A stretch of DNA of 64,000 nt from Cellvibrio zantedeschiae (GCF_014652535.1 NZ_BMYZ01000004.1:138844-202843); one strand, 5' to 3'. Positions 1 through 9,184 are shown, numbered from the stretch's first letter. The notes: a model not told the origin generated them from the letters alone. Translations and numbers: made by a program.

Positions 1-1217
1 CTGGTGTAGGGGCTGGTAATGACTTGTTCGCCTACATCTAGCCCTTCCAACACTTCGATAAAATGAGTGTTTCTTCTGCCCACGCGAATTGTTCGTCGTA
101 CAGCCGTTTTTTTGTCGGATGCGACAACGAAAATCCAATTACCTCCGGTTTCTTGAAAAAACGAACCATTGGGAATCAAACGTGCGCTTATGTTTTCGCC
201 TAGTTGCAAGCGCATTTGTAATGTTTGGCCTCGATTTAAGTTTTTGGGTTGATCTTTACGAAATACAAAATCTACGCGAAATTGCCCGTCCTTAACTTGT
301 GGGTATATTTTTTTAACTTCAAGCGTATAAAGCTTTTCATCAAATGTCATTTCTGCAGTCTGGCCAATAAAAACGCGTGACATATAAAACTCATCTACAA
401 GCGCTGCCAGCTTAAAATTTACCGGATCATCAATTTGGCCAAAACGCTCGCCGGGCTTTAGCGATTGACCAATCTCCACATCGAAAGCGGTAAGTCTGCC
501 GCCGATAGGTGCTTTAACATTTAAACTATCCAAATTTTCACGCGTGAACTCCAGATTGTTCGTCAAATTTTTAACGGAGTCCCCAATCTGTTTCATTTGT
601 GCTTTTTGTAATGCCTGGTCGATTGTGCGGCTTTCCAGTTCCAAGGCCTGTTTCTTTTTTAAAAACTCCAGCTCATCTTGTTCATCATCTAACTCAGATT
701 TTTTAACATAACCCGATTTGCCCATGCCTAGTTTGCGATTGTGTGTACGTTCTTTGATTTTAATTTGATAGCTCAGCTCATTGAGTGCACGTTTGTGTTC
801 CAGCTCTGTGCGTACCAGTGACAGCTCAAGGTTTTGCATGTTGTTAATCTGCTCACTGACCTGTGCTTCGCGGCCTATGGAATCGAGTTTCAATCGCGCA
901 TTCGAAATGTCGACAATAGGTTGCCCTTCGCTGACCTCAGCGCCATCTTCCAAATGGATTTTCTCCACACGCCCGCCTTCAATTGCATCCAGATAAACCG
1001 TGCGCAGCGGAATGACCTGACCGCGTAGTGGCGTAAAGTCCTCAAATATCCCCTGGCTTACGCTGGCGATTTGGATGCTTTCACCGGCGACTTGTAGCGT
1101 CTTGCCCCCGCGCGGGATTGCTACCAGCCAGAGTGCTGCAAGCAGGGCTATGCCAATCCCTATGCTTAAAGGTTGACGCAGGCGTTGCCAGTTTGTTTTG
1201 GTTAAAGGTCTGTCCAT
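1..1217 (-). CDS. HlyD/MacA-type efflux periplasmic adaptor (3' end off window)
   Basis: The reading frame is open from an ATG at 1217 to the window edge, about 405 codons, so the C-terminus is missing. One N-terminal membrane segment (about residues 18-34) precedes a lipoyl-like barrel half (about residues 70-105, containing GGRVEKIHLEDGAEVSEG). A long Glu/Lys/Leu-rich coiled-coil hairpin follows (about 115-225), then the second barrel half and beta-barrel (KAPIGGRL and onward). Membrane-fusion proteins of this family link an inner-membrane ABC or RND pump to an outer-membrane channel. The pump partner would lie beyond the window start. A weak GAAG ribosome site precedes the start. The gene is divergent from an NtrC-type regulator and has its own sigma-54-like promoter, so the adjacent two-component system probably controls it. 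Confidence 0.85.
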   Translation of the reverse strand, partial: MDRPLTKTNWQRLRQPLSIGIGIALLAALWLVAIPRGGKTLQVAGESIQIASVSQGIFEDFTPLRGQVIPLRTVYLDAIEGGRVEKIHLEDGAEVSEGQPIVDISNARLKLDSIGREAQVSEQINNMQNLELSLVRTELEHKRALNELSYQIKIKERTHNRKLGMGKSGYVKKSELDDEQDELEFLKKKQALELESRTIDQALQKAQMKQIGDSVKNLTNNLEFTRENLDSLNVKAPIGGRLTAFDVEIGQSLKPGERFGQIDDPVNFKLAALVDEFYMSRVFIGQTAEMTFDEKLYTLEVKKIYPQVKDGQFRVDFVFRKDQPKNLNRGQTLQMRLQLGENISARLIPNGSFFQETGGNWIFVVASDKKTAVRRTIRVGRRNTHFIEVLEGLDVGEQVITSPYT

Positions 1218-1248
1218 TGCAATCTTCGTGTTTATTTTCTCAGTACAT

Positions 1249-1264
1249 TGCAATCTCGGGGCCA
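1249..1264 (-). promoter_or_regulatory. Sigma-54 (-24/-12) promoter for the HlyD gene
   Basis: Read on the minus strand the site is TGGCCCCGAGATTGCA. It has the invariant GG and GC exactly 10 bases apart, as in the consensus TGGCAC-N5-TTGCA. The expected transcription start is near 1238, about 20 bases before the ATG at 1217. The NtrC-family activator encoded divergently at 1403 carries a GAFTGA sigma-54 contact motif, which makes a functional promoter more likely. Confidence 0.7.
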
Positions 1265-1327
1265 GCTATATTTGTTTTTTAATTTCAATCACTTACTTAA
1301 CTTTTGCCGATCTGCTTTATGTTGAGG

Positions 1328-1364
1328 TGTCCGTATTCGTACACTTGTTGTTCGTATTCGGACG
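1328..1364. promoter_or_regulatory. Two tandem palindromic activator sites (putative enhancer)
   Basis: Two 16-mers, TGTCCGTATTCGTACA (1328-1343) and TGTTCGTATTCGGACG (1349-1364), match at 13 of 16 positions. Both approximate the dyad TGTCCG-N4-CGGACA. They are phased 21 bp apart, about two helical turns. They lie roughly 65-115 bp upstream of the sigma-54 promoter on the minus strand, the usual distance for enhancer sites of NtrC-family activators. They also sit just before the regulator's own start at 1403, so autoregulation is possible. The assignment to that regulator is inference. Confidence 0.6.
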
Positions 1365-1402
1365 AATTAAACTCCCCTGAAATTGTGTTTCCGGGTGGTT
1401 TT

Positions 1403-2779
1403 ATGGCGAAGATTGCAGGGCATATTTTGGTTGTGGACGATGATGAGGACATCTTGCTATCGGCACAGCTCCTGTTGAAACGGCAATTCGATAGCGTCAG
1501 TCGCCTGGTCGACCCTACCGGATTGCCGGACTTTTTGGCGAAGCAAGTTGTTGATGTCGTCTTACTGGATATGAACTTCACCTTGGGTGATAACAGCGGA
1601 GAAGATGGCTTTTACTGGTTGCAACAACTGCAACAGAAATTCCCGCATCTCGTCATTGTGCTTATGACTGCCTACGCCGGTGTTGAACTGGCGGTGAAGG
1701 CGATAAAGGCAGGGGCGACGGATTTTGTGATTAAGCCGTGGAGTAACGAAAAGTTAATTGCAACTTTGCATTCTGCGTTTGAATTGGCGCAATCACGCAA
1801 AAAATTATCCTCACTTAGCGCCGAAAATTCCGCGCTCCGCGATGCGTTAAATTCAAAGCAAGAATATTTTATTGGTGAGTCCCCCTTGATGCGCGAGCTG
1901 ATGCAAAAAGCATCGCGCTGTGCGCCCACACAAGCCAATGTATTAATTCTGGGCGAAAACGGTTCCGGCAAGGAATTGCTCGCGCGCGAAATTCACGCTC
2001 AATCAGCCCGTGCAGATAATATTTTTATGGCAATTGATATGGGCGCAATTTCCGAATCTCTATTTGAATCTGAATTGTTTGGCCATAAGAAAGGTGCCTT
2101 TACTGGCGCTCAAACAGCGCGTGTTGGACGATTAGTTGCAGCGAACGGCGGAACATTATTTTTAGATGAAATTGGCAACTTGCCCATGCACTTGCAAGTG
2201 AAATTGTTGCGAGTGCTTGAGCAGCGGCAGGTAATTCCTGTTGGGGATGAAAAGCCTATTCCACTGGATGTTCGAATTATTGCAGCGACCAATGCACCCT
2301 ATACAGATTTGACTGACGAAACACTATTTCGACAGGACTTGTTGTATCGCTTGAATACGGTAGAGCTCACCTTGCCACCTTTGCGCCAACGGCGCGACGA
2401 TATTCCTCTATTGCTTGATTATTATTTGGGTGTCTATGCGCAAAAATATCAACGTAAGAAACCAAAAATATCCCGCCTGACATTGGATGCGTTAACCGCT
2501 TATGATTGGCCTGGTAATGTAAGATCGCTGCGTCATGCGGTGGAACGTGCCGTGGTTTTATGTCATGGTGATGAATTGCATGAATCTGATTTTGCGCTTT
2601 CGTCTAGGACTAAAACAGACGCTCCTGCACCAAAAAATATTTTGCATTTGGAAACGCTAGAGAAAAATGCCGTCGCTGAGGCTTTAAAAAAATACGACGG
2701 TAATATTTCGCAAGCTGCAAAAGAATTGGGGCTGACAAGAACAGCCTTATATCGAAGGATGGATAAATATGAATTATAA
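1403..2779 (+). CDS. NtrC-family sigma-54-dependent response regulator
   Basis: The product is 458 aa with the full NtrC layout. The receiver domain (about residues 7-125) has the DDD acidic pocket and phospho-acceptor Asp56 in VVLLDMNF. The AAA+ domain has a Walker A loop LGENGSGKE, the GAFTGA loop that contacts sigma-54, and a Walker B FLDEIG. A C-terminal Fis-type helix-turn-helix (SQAAKELGLTRTALYRRM) binds DNA. I start at ATG 1403 (MAKIAGHIL) because the 33 extra in-frame codons upstream overlap the palindromic sites and look non-coding. The next gene, a kinase, overlaps its stop by 11 bases, indicating translational coupling. The likely target is the divergent efflux operon. Confidence 0.92.
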   Translation: MAKIAGHILVVDDDEDILLSAQLLLKRQFDSVSRLVDPTGLPDFLAKQVVDVVLLDMNFTLGDNSGEDGFYWLQQLQQKFPHLVIVLMTAYAGVELAVKAIKAGATDFVIKPWSNEKLIATLHSAFELAQSRKKLSSLSAENSALRDALNSKQEYFIGESPLMRELMQKASRCAPTQANVLILGENGSGKELLAREIHAQSARADNIFMAIDMGAISESLFESELFGHKKGAFTGAQTARVGRLVAANGGTLFLDEIGNLPMHLQVKLLRVLEQRQVIPVGDEKPIPLDVRIIAATNAPYTDLTDETLFRQDLLYRLNTVELTLPPLRQRRDDIPLLLDYYLGVYAQKYQRKKPKISRLTLDALTAYDWPGNVRSLRHAVERAVVLCHGDELHESDFALSSRTKTDAPAPKNILHLETLEKNAVAEALKKYDGNISQAAKELGLTRTALYRRMDKYEL

Positions 2780-4112
2780 ATCCTTCAGTTTAAATATCGT
2801 GATAAGGCTGCTACTCATTTTATTGAGTATGGCGGGGTTTATTCTTTTAATTCAGAAAACTAGTTTTTGGTTGAGTTGTGCTGCCCTATTTGTGATTTTG
2901 GTAATTCAGCTATGGCGATTGTTGATTTATATTGAAAAAACCCATGCGGAAATCAACCATTTTTTTGAAGCTATGGCTGCAGATGATTTCACCCGCGATG
3001 GCTCAAAAAAATTCGACACGGAAACTGCCAAGGCGTTGTACAAGAATATCAAGCGTGTGCAGGAACAGTTTCAGTCGCTGCGACTCAAGCATGAGGAATT
3101 GATCCGCTATTATGCGGTGCTTCTTGAAAAAGTACCTGTCGCCATTTTGATTGTTGATGGTGAAAATTTGCAGCTCGCTAACTCAGCAGCGCAAAAATTA
3201 TTTCAGCGCAGCCATCTGGAGCGTGTGGATTATCTTCACCAATTTGGACCGCAATTGGCGCAGGATGTAAAAGCTATTCAGCCGGGGGAGCAGCGTCGGT
3301 CGCAATTGCAGCTGCATAAAACGACTACGTCGTTAAGTTTGTCGGCGTCGAGTATTCTGTTATCGGATGGGCTTAAAAAAATCGTCAGCTTAAATCCAAT
3401 CCAGCGCGAATTAGATAAGCAGGAAATGATGGCATGGCAAAATCTGGTGCAAGTATTTACTCACGAGATTATGAATTCCATGACGCCAGTGGCGAGTCTC
3501 AGTAAAACGGCAGCGGATTTATTGGCAGATGTTGATGAAACATCCTTTGTGAAATCGCAAGAGTGCATAGCGGATGCGCAGCAGGCTATCAATATAGTTG
3601 GGCGTCGCGCCGATAATTTAATGGGGTTTGTGCAGGCCTACAGGCGCATTGCCAATCCGCCGCAGCTGCAATGTGAGCCGCGTGAGTTGATGCCCCTGCT
3701 CGCGGATGTATGCCAATTGTTTGGTGAGCAGGGGCAGGCTAAAAAAATTCAGCTGAAATATAAAGTTACGCCGGAAAATTTGGTGCTTAATGCGGATTTT
3801 ATTCAGCTTGAGCAAGCCTTGATTAACCTTTTAAAAAATGCGGTTGAGGCAATTGAGGCGGGTTCGAACGGCGAAATAATGTTGCAGGCGTACATTGGTG
3901 ATGGTGGCAATGTCATTATTGATATTGCCGATAATGGCTGCGGAATTGCGAGCGATAAACTGGAGCAAATATTTGTGCCTTTTTATACTTCGAAGCGTGA
4001 AGGCACAGGTATTGGATTGTTTTTAGTAAAGCAAATCATGCAGGCGCACTTGGGCTCCGTATACGCTACTCAGGCAGAAAAAGGCGGTACATTAATTCGT
4101 TTGATTTTTTAG
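2769..4112 (+). CDS. Membrane sensor histidine kinase, partner of the 1403 regulator
   Basis: The product is 447 aa. Two closely spaced N-terminal membrane helices (about residues 9-52) leave almost no periplasmic loop, so the signal is probably sensed in or under the membrane. A PAS-like segment follows (about 115-205). The dimerisation/phospho-acceptor box is FTHEIMNSMTP. The ATPase domain has an N box (INLLKNAVEAIE), a G1 box (DIADNGCGI) and a G2 box (GTGIGLFLVKQI). The ATG lies inside the last codons of the regulator gene. The pair resembles kinases next to HlyD/ABC efflux operons; the ligand is unknown. Confidence 0.9.
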   Translation: MNYKSFSLNIVIRLLLILLSMAGFILLIQKTSFWLSCAALFVILVIQLWRLLIYIEKTHAEINHFFEAMAADDFTRDGSKKFDTETAKALYKNIKRVQEQFQSLRLKHEELIRYYAVLLEKVPVAILIVDGENLQLANSAAQKLFQRSHLERVDYLHQFGPQLAQDVKAIQPGEQRRSQLQLHKTTTSLSLSASSILLSDGLKKIVSLNPIQRELDKQEMMAWQNLVQVFTHEIMNSMTPVASLSKTAADLLADVDETSFVKSQECIADAQQAINIVGRRADNLMGFVQAYRRIANPPQLQCEPRELMPLLADVCQLFGEQGQAKKIQLKYKVTPENLVLNADFIQLEQALINLLKNAVEAIEAGSNGEIMLQAYIGDGGNVIIDIADNGCGIASDKLEQIFVPFYTSKREGTGIGLFLVKQIMQAHLGSVYATQAEKGGTLIRLIF

Positions 4113-4124
4113 CAAAAATAAAAA

Positions 4125-4151
4125 AGGCTCCCCCGTTTATGTGGGGAGCCT
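4125..4151 (-). terminator. Rho-independent terminator of the chemoreceptor gene
   Basis: The hairpin AGGCTCCCC / GGGGAGCCT has a 9-bp stem and a 9-base loop. On the minus strand it is followed by a T-rich run (TTTTTATTTTTGC). It lies between the converging kinase and chemoreceptor genes. The T tract fits termination of the minus-strand gene. Confidence 0.8.
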
Positions 4152-4179
4152 GATAATGTTGGGGGAATTGAAAAGCTAA

Positions 4180-5670
4180 TTACAATCTAAAGCTGTTCAA
4201 TTCTTTTTGCAGTTCAGCACTTTCCTGAGTCAATTGGCTACCGCTTTGGTTAACAATTTGCGCGTTCTCGGAAACTTTTTCAGAGAGCGCATGAATTGCA
4301 GTAACGTTTTTACTAACTTCATTGGCTACCGAACTTTGCTGATGTGATGCAGTTGCAATTTGGTGGTTCATGTCATTAATTACGCTGATGTTTGAGCGAA
4401 TCTTATCAAGCGCGCCACCTACTTTAGAGGCGGTTTCGATAGTGTCGCGCGCAGCGGCGGTACTGGTATTCATTGCTTGATGTGCTTCATCGGCGGCGCG
4501 TTGCAGCTGCACAATAATCGATTCAATTTCTTCGGTAGATGAACGGGTTTTTTGCGCAAGCGAACGAACCTCATCAGCTACCACCGCGAAACCGCGGCCC
4601 TGCTCACCCGCACGCGCAGCTTCAATTGCAGCGTTCAATGCGAGCAAGTTAGTTTGTTCTGCAATGGTACGAATTACTTCCATTACTGAACCGATATTGA
4701 CTGAATTGTTTTTCAAGACTTGAATTTTCTGAGCAGTTGATTCGATTTGATTAGTTAAACGATTTACGTTTTCTAACGAGCTATTAACGATCTCGTTACC
4801 TTGTTCTGCCAATACACTGGTAGCGTTGGTGCGCTCAGCAGTATCGCCAGCGTGGCGTGCAATTTCGTTCGCAGATGCAGACAATTCTTCTACCGCAGTT
4901 GCAACCAATTCAATTTCGCGCAGCTGTTGAGAGGTAGAGCTTACAGTGCTTTCAGTTGCGTGTGACATAGTAGAAACATTGTGGCGAACTTTCTCGTTCA
5001 CGTTTACAACGTTGCGAATAATATGTGCGATATGTTCAAGTACGCGGTTAAAGTTGTGTGCCAGTGCGGCCACTTCATCGCGGCTGTCAGTAGAAAGTCT
5101 TCTGGTTAAATCACCACCACCATCAGCAATGCTGGAGAGCGAGCGAGTTACTTCCGCTACAGGATTCAATACTAATTTTTGCATTAACAAATAAACAGCG
5201 ATAAGGCTGGCGAGTAATAAACAAGCCACCACTACGATGTTGTTAATAGATTGGTTGCGCAAAGTTGCTTGCATGGCGCGCTTGGAAAAGGTGATGTCGT
5301 AGCTACCGATTTTGGCGTTGTTATAACTAATTTCTACGCCTTGGGATGTAACTTGATTTTCGCTCTTGTCATCATCTTGTGCTTTCGCGAGCACTTGGCC
5401 GCGGTGGTCAACAACAGATACTGATGTAATCAGATCAGTGTTCACTAAAGATTTTGCAATGGCTTGCACTTGGTCGAAGTCGTAGGCAAATACAGCTTCT
5501 TTAATGGATGAGTTGGTCAGCTCAATCATGGCTGCCTTATCAGCATCGAAATTACTTTCCAGCTTGCTATTGGCGAACTGGTAATTAACTACCGCGACTG
5601 CCAAGGATATGGCAACCATAGTGACAAACAAGGTTGCCATGAGTTTTGTTAGTAATGATTTTTGTACCAT
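4180..5670 (-). CDS. Methyl-accepting chemotaxis protein
   Basis: The product is 496 aa. A membrane helix at about residues 8-26 and another at about 140-163 bracket a periplasmic ligand domain of about 115 residues. A HAMP linker follows (about 165-220), then the cytoplasmic signalling domain with its invariant hairpin tip ([20 protein letters not shown], then [12 protein letters not shown]). It should signal through CheA/CheW, none of which is in the window. An in-frame ATG lies 15 bases further upstream (5685), but the GGGGGA ribosome site sits between the two ATGs, 4-6 bases before 5670. The ligand cannot be told from sequence. Confidence 0.93.
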   Translation of the reverse strand: MVQKSLLTKLMATLFVTMVAISLAVAVVNYQFANSKLESNFDADKAAMIELTNSSIKEAVFAYDFDQVQAIAKSLVNTDLITSVSVVDHRGQVLAKAQDDDKSENQVTSQGVEISYNNAKIGSYDITFSKRAMQATLRNQSINNIVVVACLLLASLIAVYLLMQKLVLNPVAEVTRSLSSIADGGGDLTRRLSTDSRDEVAALAHNFNRVLEHIAHIIRNVVNVNEKVRHNVSTMSHATESTVSSTSQQLREIELVATAVEELSASANEIARHAGDTAERTNATSVLAEQGNEIVNSSLENVNRLTNQIESTAQKIQVLKNNSVNIGSVMEVIRTIAEQTNLLALNAAIEAARAGEQGRGFAVVADEVRSLAQKTRSSTEEIESIIVQLQRAADEAHQAMNTSTAAARDTIETASKVGGALDKIRSNISVINDMNHQIATASHQQSSVANEVSKNVTAIHALSEKVSENAQIVNQSGSQLTQESAELQKELNSFRL

Positions 5671-5913
5671 CGTGTCCCCCGACATGCTTAAACGTATTTT
5701 GGATGTATCACAGGTTAGCGGCCTGACTTATCCAAGCTTTAACGGCTACCTGTGTTTTAAATTATGGAATGATCTTAAATCGTCACTCAGGTGCGTTTAC
5801 TGAGTATAGATGCGGTTTTCTTATTGTGTGTCAAATAGCGTAAAGAATTTAATCAGACAAATAATTGCGGGGGGAGTGATTGATTTAAGGCAGGTTGAAG
5901 GCTAGGGGAGGGG

Positions 5914-5938
5914 CTCTGACACCGCAGGGGTGTCAGAG
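5914..5938 (-). terminator. Hairpin downstream of ntrC
   Basis: The perfect 10-bp stem CTCTGACACC / GGTGTCAGAG has a 5-base loop and begins 10 bases after the ntrC stop. No T tract follows on the minus strand, so it may be an RNA-stabilising 3' hairpin rather than a classic intrinsic terminator. The rest of the 5671-5948 gap holds nothing I can assign. Confidence 0.5.
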
Positions 5939-5948
5939 TTGTAACAGG

Positions 5949-7370
5949 TTAATCTTCGTCGTTACCGCCGGCCATGCCCAAATCTTTGAGCTTGCGAGTT
6001 AGGGTATTACGGCCCCAGCCCAGCAAGTTGGCGGCATCGCGCTTGCGACCGGCAGTATATTTGAGTGCGGTTTCGATGAGTGCGCGTTCAAATGTAGGTA
6101 CAGCTTCGCTGAGTAATTGGTGTTGGCCTTTTGCCAGGGCTTGGTCTGCCCAGTGACGCAAAGCGCGCTCCCAATCGTCTGCTGGCGCGCTGCCTTCCTT
6201 ATGTTCAAGCAATTCGGGCGGCAGGTCTTCCACATGAACTTCACGACCAGAAGCCATGACCGTAATCCAGCGGCAGGTGTTCTCCAGCTGACGCACGTTG
6301 CCTGGCCATTGCAGGCTGCAGAAGTAATCTTCGGTTTCCGGCAACAGAACTTTGGTATCTACGTTCAATTCGGTCGCTGCTTTATGGAGGAAGAAGCGCG
6401 CTAGCTTGGGAATATCTTCGCGGCGATTCGCCAATTTTGGAATGTGGATACGAATAACATTCAGGCGATGGAACAAGTCTTCGCGGAAGCGGTTGTCGGC
6501 TACCAAGGTTTCCAAGTTTTGGTGGGTAGCGGCGATGATGCGCACATCCACCTTCACCGGCGTGTGGCCACCAACACGGTAGAACTCGCCATCGGCCAAA
6601 ACGCGCAACAAGCGGGTTTGGGTTTCAGCGGGCATATCGCCGATTTCATCGAGGAACAATGAGCCGCCGTTGGCTTGCTCAAAGCGACCTTGGCGCTGTG
6701 CTGCAGCTCCCGTAAAGGCGCCTTTTTCGTGGCCGAAGAGTTCGGATTCCATCAAATCTTTGGGGATCGCCGCCATGTTCAGTGCAATAAAAGGCTCGTT
6801 GCGGCGTGGGCTGTGGCGATGCAGTGCGCGCGCTACCAGCTCTTTACCAGTACCTGATTGGCCGTTGATTAACACGGTAATATTGGATTGTGACAAGCGG
6901 CCAATCGCACGGAAAACCTCTTGCATTGCTGGCGCTTCACCGATGATTTCGGTGTTGGCATCGAGCTCGGCTACGACTGGTTGGTCGCTCTTTTGCTCTT
7001 GCGCATGGGCCAGGGCGCGTTGGGTCACAGCGACAGCATCGTCCACGTCGAAGGGTTTGGGCAGGTATTCAAAGGCGCCGCCTTGATAGGCTGCTACTGC
7101 GCTGTCGAGATCCGAGTGCGCCGTCATAATAATGATCGGAATGTGCGGGTGGGTGTTGTGCAAATTGCTTAGCAACACCAAACCATCAGTTCCCGGCATA
7201 CGGATATCGCTAATAATGGCGTCGGGCGTATCACGGTTCAGCTGGCCGAGGGCGCTGTCACCTGAGTCGAAAACGCGAGTTTCAATATTGGCCGATTGCA
7301 GGGCCTTCTCCAGCACCCAGCGGATTGAGCGATCATCGTCGATGATCCAAACCTTATTAGACTTCTGCAT
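5949..7370 (-). CDS. ntrC: Nitrogen regulation response regulator NtrC (GlnG)
   Basis: The product is 473 aa (E. coli NtrC is 469). The receiver domain has phospho-acceptor Asp55 (IISDIRMPG). The AAA+ domain has Walker A GQSGTGKE, GAFTGA and a Walker B FLDEIGD. The C-terminal Fis-type HTH (RKRDAANLLGWGRNTLTRKL) is the classic NtrC form. Phosphorylated NtrC activates sigma-54 promoters such as glnA under nitrogen limitation. I use ATG 7370 (MQKSNK): it follows a GGAAG ribosome site and lies one base after the ntrB stop, whereas the longer frame runs into ntrB. Three NtrC-type sites upstream of glnA in this window are its likely targets. Confidence 0.96.
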   Translation of the reverse strand: MQKSNKVWIIDDDRSIRWVLEKALQSANIETRVFDSGDSALGQLNRDTPDAIISDIRMPGTDGLVLLSNLHNTHPHIPIIIMTAHSDLDSAVAAYQGGAFEYLPKPFDVDDAVAVTQRALAHAQEQKSDQPVVAELDANTEIIGEAPAMQEVFRAIGRLSQSNITVLINGQSGTGKELVARALHRHSPRRNEPFIALNMAAIPKDLMESELFGHEKGAFTGAAAQRQGRFEQANGGSLFLDEIGDMPAETQTRLLRVLADGEFYRVGGHTPVKVDVRIIAATHQNLETLVADNRFREDLFHRLNVIRIHIPKLANRREDIPKLARFFLHKAATELNVDTKVLLPETEDYFCSLQWPGNVRQLENTCRWITVMASGREVHVEDLPPELLEHKEGSAPADDWERALRHWADQALAKGQHQLLSEAVPTFERALIETALKYTAGRKRDAANLLGWGRNTLTRKLKDLGMAGGNDED

Positions 7371-7371
7371 G

Positions 7372-8430
7372 TTACGCTTCCATTGGTAGGTAGAGTGAGA
7401 AACGGGTTTTGCCCGGCTCACTGTGGCACTCGATGAGGCCGTTGTGTTGATGTATCAGGTGTTGCGAAATCGTTAAGCCCAGACCAGTGCCTTCGGCGCG
7501 CCCAGTGATCATTGGGTAGAAAATGTTTTCAATCATGTCCGCCGGAATACCGGGGCCGTTGTCGATAATGTCGATGCGGCACACTAACGGATGGTGTTTG
7601 CGGCCGATGGTGTATTGGCGTTGGATGCGCGTACGCAACTGAATCACGCCGTTGGTCATTCCTGCTTCCAGCAGGGCTTGCATGGCGTTACGCAGGATGT
7701 TCAGGCACGCCTGAATAAGCAATTCTTTATCGCCCATGATATTGGGAATACTGGGGTCGTAATCGCGCACTAACTTAAGCGCGTCATTGCTTTCCGCTTT
7801 GATGATGGAGGCAACGCGCTCCAGAGCTTCATGGATATTTAATTCTGCCCATTTCGGCAATTGGTTGGGGCCGAGCATGCGGTCAACCAGATTGCGCAGG
7901 CGATCCACCTCATCAATGATGATATTGGTGTATTCGGTCAGGTTTGAGTGCGGCAATTCGCGCGATAGAAGTTGCGCCGCGCCGCGAATTCCGCCCAGTG
8001 GATTTTTAATTTCGTGTGCCATGCCGCGAATTAAATTGCGGGTGGTTTCATGTGATGAGGTGACCATTTCGTCGCGGCTGATACGTAGCAGGCGATCTAT
8101 AGGTTGAATCTCAATAATCAGGCCTTCCTGCTCGCCAAACGGAGTTACTGTGTAGTCAACTGTGATATGGCCGTTGTGGAGCAAGCGCCATTCGGCATGG
8201 CGTTTGGTGTAGTGATTGGCTTTGCTAGCTGCAAGTTTGAGCTGTCTTTCCGTCTCTTCAGTTTCAAAGAAGAAATAAGTGATAGGTTCGCCGCGATTGG
8301 TTTCACAGCTCATTGCCAAGAGCGCCTCAGCCGCTGGATTCATATGAATCAGCAGAAGGTTGTTATCAACCAGAACTATGGCCGTGCTTAAGCTATCGAG
8401 CAGGGGCTTGTAGATATCGCGGTCAGTCAA
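7372..8430 (-). CDS. ntrB: Nitrogen regulation sensor kinase NtrB (GlnL)
   Basis: The product is 352 aa and soluble. An N-terminal PAS domain (about residues 5-115) is followed by the phospho-acceptor box GMAHEIKNPLGG with His139. The ATPase domain has an N box, a G1 box (DIIDNGPGIP) and a G2 box (GTGLGLTISQHLI). In the known pathway NtrB phosphorylates or dephosphorylates NtrC depending on PII. It is translationally linked to ntrC with a one-base gap. A sigma-54-like site lies 64-79 bases upstream of its start. Confidence 0.95.
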   Translation of the reverse strand: MTDRDIYKPLLDSLSTAIVLVDNNLLLIHMNPAAEALLAMSCETNRGEPITYFFFETEETERQLKLAASKANHYTKRHAEWRLLHNGHITVDYTVTPFGEQEGLIIEIQPIDRLLRISRDEMVTSSHETTRNLIRGMAHEIKNPLGGIRGAAQLLSRELPHSNLTEYTNIIIDEVDRLRNLVDRMLGPNQLPKWAELNIHEALERVASIIKAESNDALKLVRDYDPSIPNIMGDKELLIQACLNILRNAMQALLEAGMTNGVIQLRTRIQRQYTIGRKHHPLVCRIDIIDNGPGIPADMIENIFYPMITGRAEGTGLGLTISQHLIHQHNGLIECHSEPGKTRFSLYLPMEA

Positions 8431-8493
8431 GTCGCTTCAAACTCCAAAATGCCTTGGGAAGGTGCAGTTGCTTTGATGCAAAGAAATGCAAAA

Positions 8494-8509
8494 AGCAAAC
8501 CAACTGCCA
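8494..8509 (-). promoter_or_regulatory. Sigma-54-like promoter for ntrBC
   Basis: On the minus strand the site is TGGCAGTTGGTTTGCT. It matches TGGCA and TTGCT of the sigma-54 consensus with GG and GC correctly spaced. The predicted start near 8482 gives a 5' leader of about 50 bases. A weak NtrC-like element (GGTGC half plus a partial opposite half, 8566-8582) lies about 60-70 bp upstream. If both are real, ntrBC is autoactivated. Confidence 0.5.
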
Positions 8510-8587
8510 CAAAGCCTGAAATTGGGGCGTTTCAGCGTTCTATTCTAGCGAATCTAAATTTTAAGCGCCTCATTTTGGTGCTTGGCG

Positions 8588-9130
8588 TTATTTCTTGGGC
8601 ACGGGTGGGGGAGTACGCTTTATTAAAGGGCGCATCACAACGAAGGTTGCAGCTTTTGATTGGGCGAGCTCATTGCCGTCCCTATCCACAACGGAAACCT
8701 TGACAGAATGTTCTCCGCGTGGAGGTTCTACAAGGGTATATGAAAGCTCAGCAGTTTTGATTATTAGGTTTCCATCCAGTTTATAAGCCAGGATATCTTC
8801 GTTTTGAAGGGCCCGATTCAAGGTAACCGAGATGGTTACGGAGCGTTCATCTGGAAGCAATGTTTTGCCGTTTTCTGGTGCAAGGAGATGGAGCTCATAG
8901 TCCAATGGATCAATTCGTGGGTTGGGGGGAATATAGGCTGGTGCAGCTGGCGGTGGTGGTGTCGTATTAAGGCTTTTAAGCTCGATCGGCTTCGCATTAG
9001 TGTTTGGAGGGGGGGTATCACTAAAGGTGACTTTGCCATTTTTATCCACTGTTTTATAAATCTCGGCACTCGCGAAGCTGGAGACCAGGCAGATAAATAA
9101 AAAAGCTAGGTAAGAAATCATTCGGGGCAT
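8588..9130 (-). CDS. DUF4124 domain exported protein
   Basis: The product is 180 aa. A signal peptide (MPRMISYLAFLFICLVSSFA, then SA) is followed by the DUF4124 core (EIYKTVDKNGKVTFSDTPPP). A proline-rich linker follows, then a beta-rich segment ending in a basic, proline-rich tail (RPLIKRTPPPVPKK). The longer frame upstream adds 42 residues that overlap the glnA terminator hairpin, so I start at ATG 9130; its ribosome site is weak. DUF4124 proteins are common periplasmic proteins without an agreed function. The position between glnA and ntrB matches Pseudomonas, where small proteins of this kind occupy the same interval. Confidence 0.85.
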   Translation of the reverse strand: MPRMISYLAFLFICLVSSFASAEIYKTVDKNGKVTFSDTPPPNTNAKPIELKSLNTTPPPPAAPAYIPPNPRIDPLDYELHLLAPENGKTLLPDERSVTISVTLNRALQNEDILAYKLDGNLIIKTAELSYTLVEPPRGEHSVKVSVVDRDGNELAQSKAATFVVMRPLIKRTPPPVPKK

Positions 9131-9184
9131 ATTCAGTATCTCAAGAGGTTTACCCAAAAGATTACTCGCCATCGCCAAAAAGAA

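Noticed and set aside
1304-1402. N-terminal extension of the NtrC-family regulator (33 codons from an in-frame ATG)
   Set aside because: It overlaps the palindromic activator sites, is Cys- and Tyr-rich unlike any receiver domain, and the family normally begins a few residues before the acidic pocket, as from ATG 1403.
5686-5948. Possible sigma-28 promoter before the chemoreceptor gene
   Set aside because: A partial TTATC element is present, but the matching TTTA box is at the wrong spacing (about 19 instead of 15 bases).
6670-7086. 138-codon plus-strand frame across ntrC
   Set aside because: It mirrors the conserved ntrC AAA+ and receiver sequence on the other strand and has no independent support.
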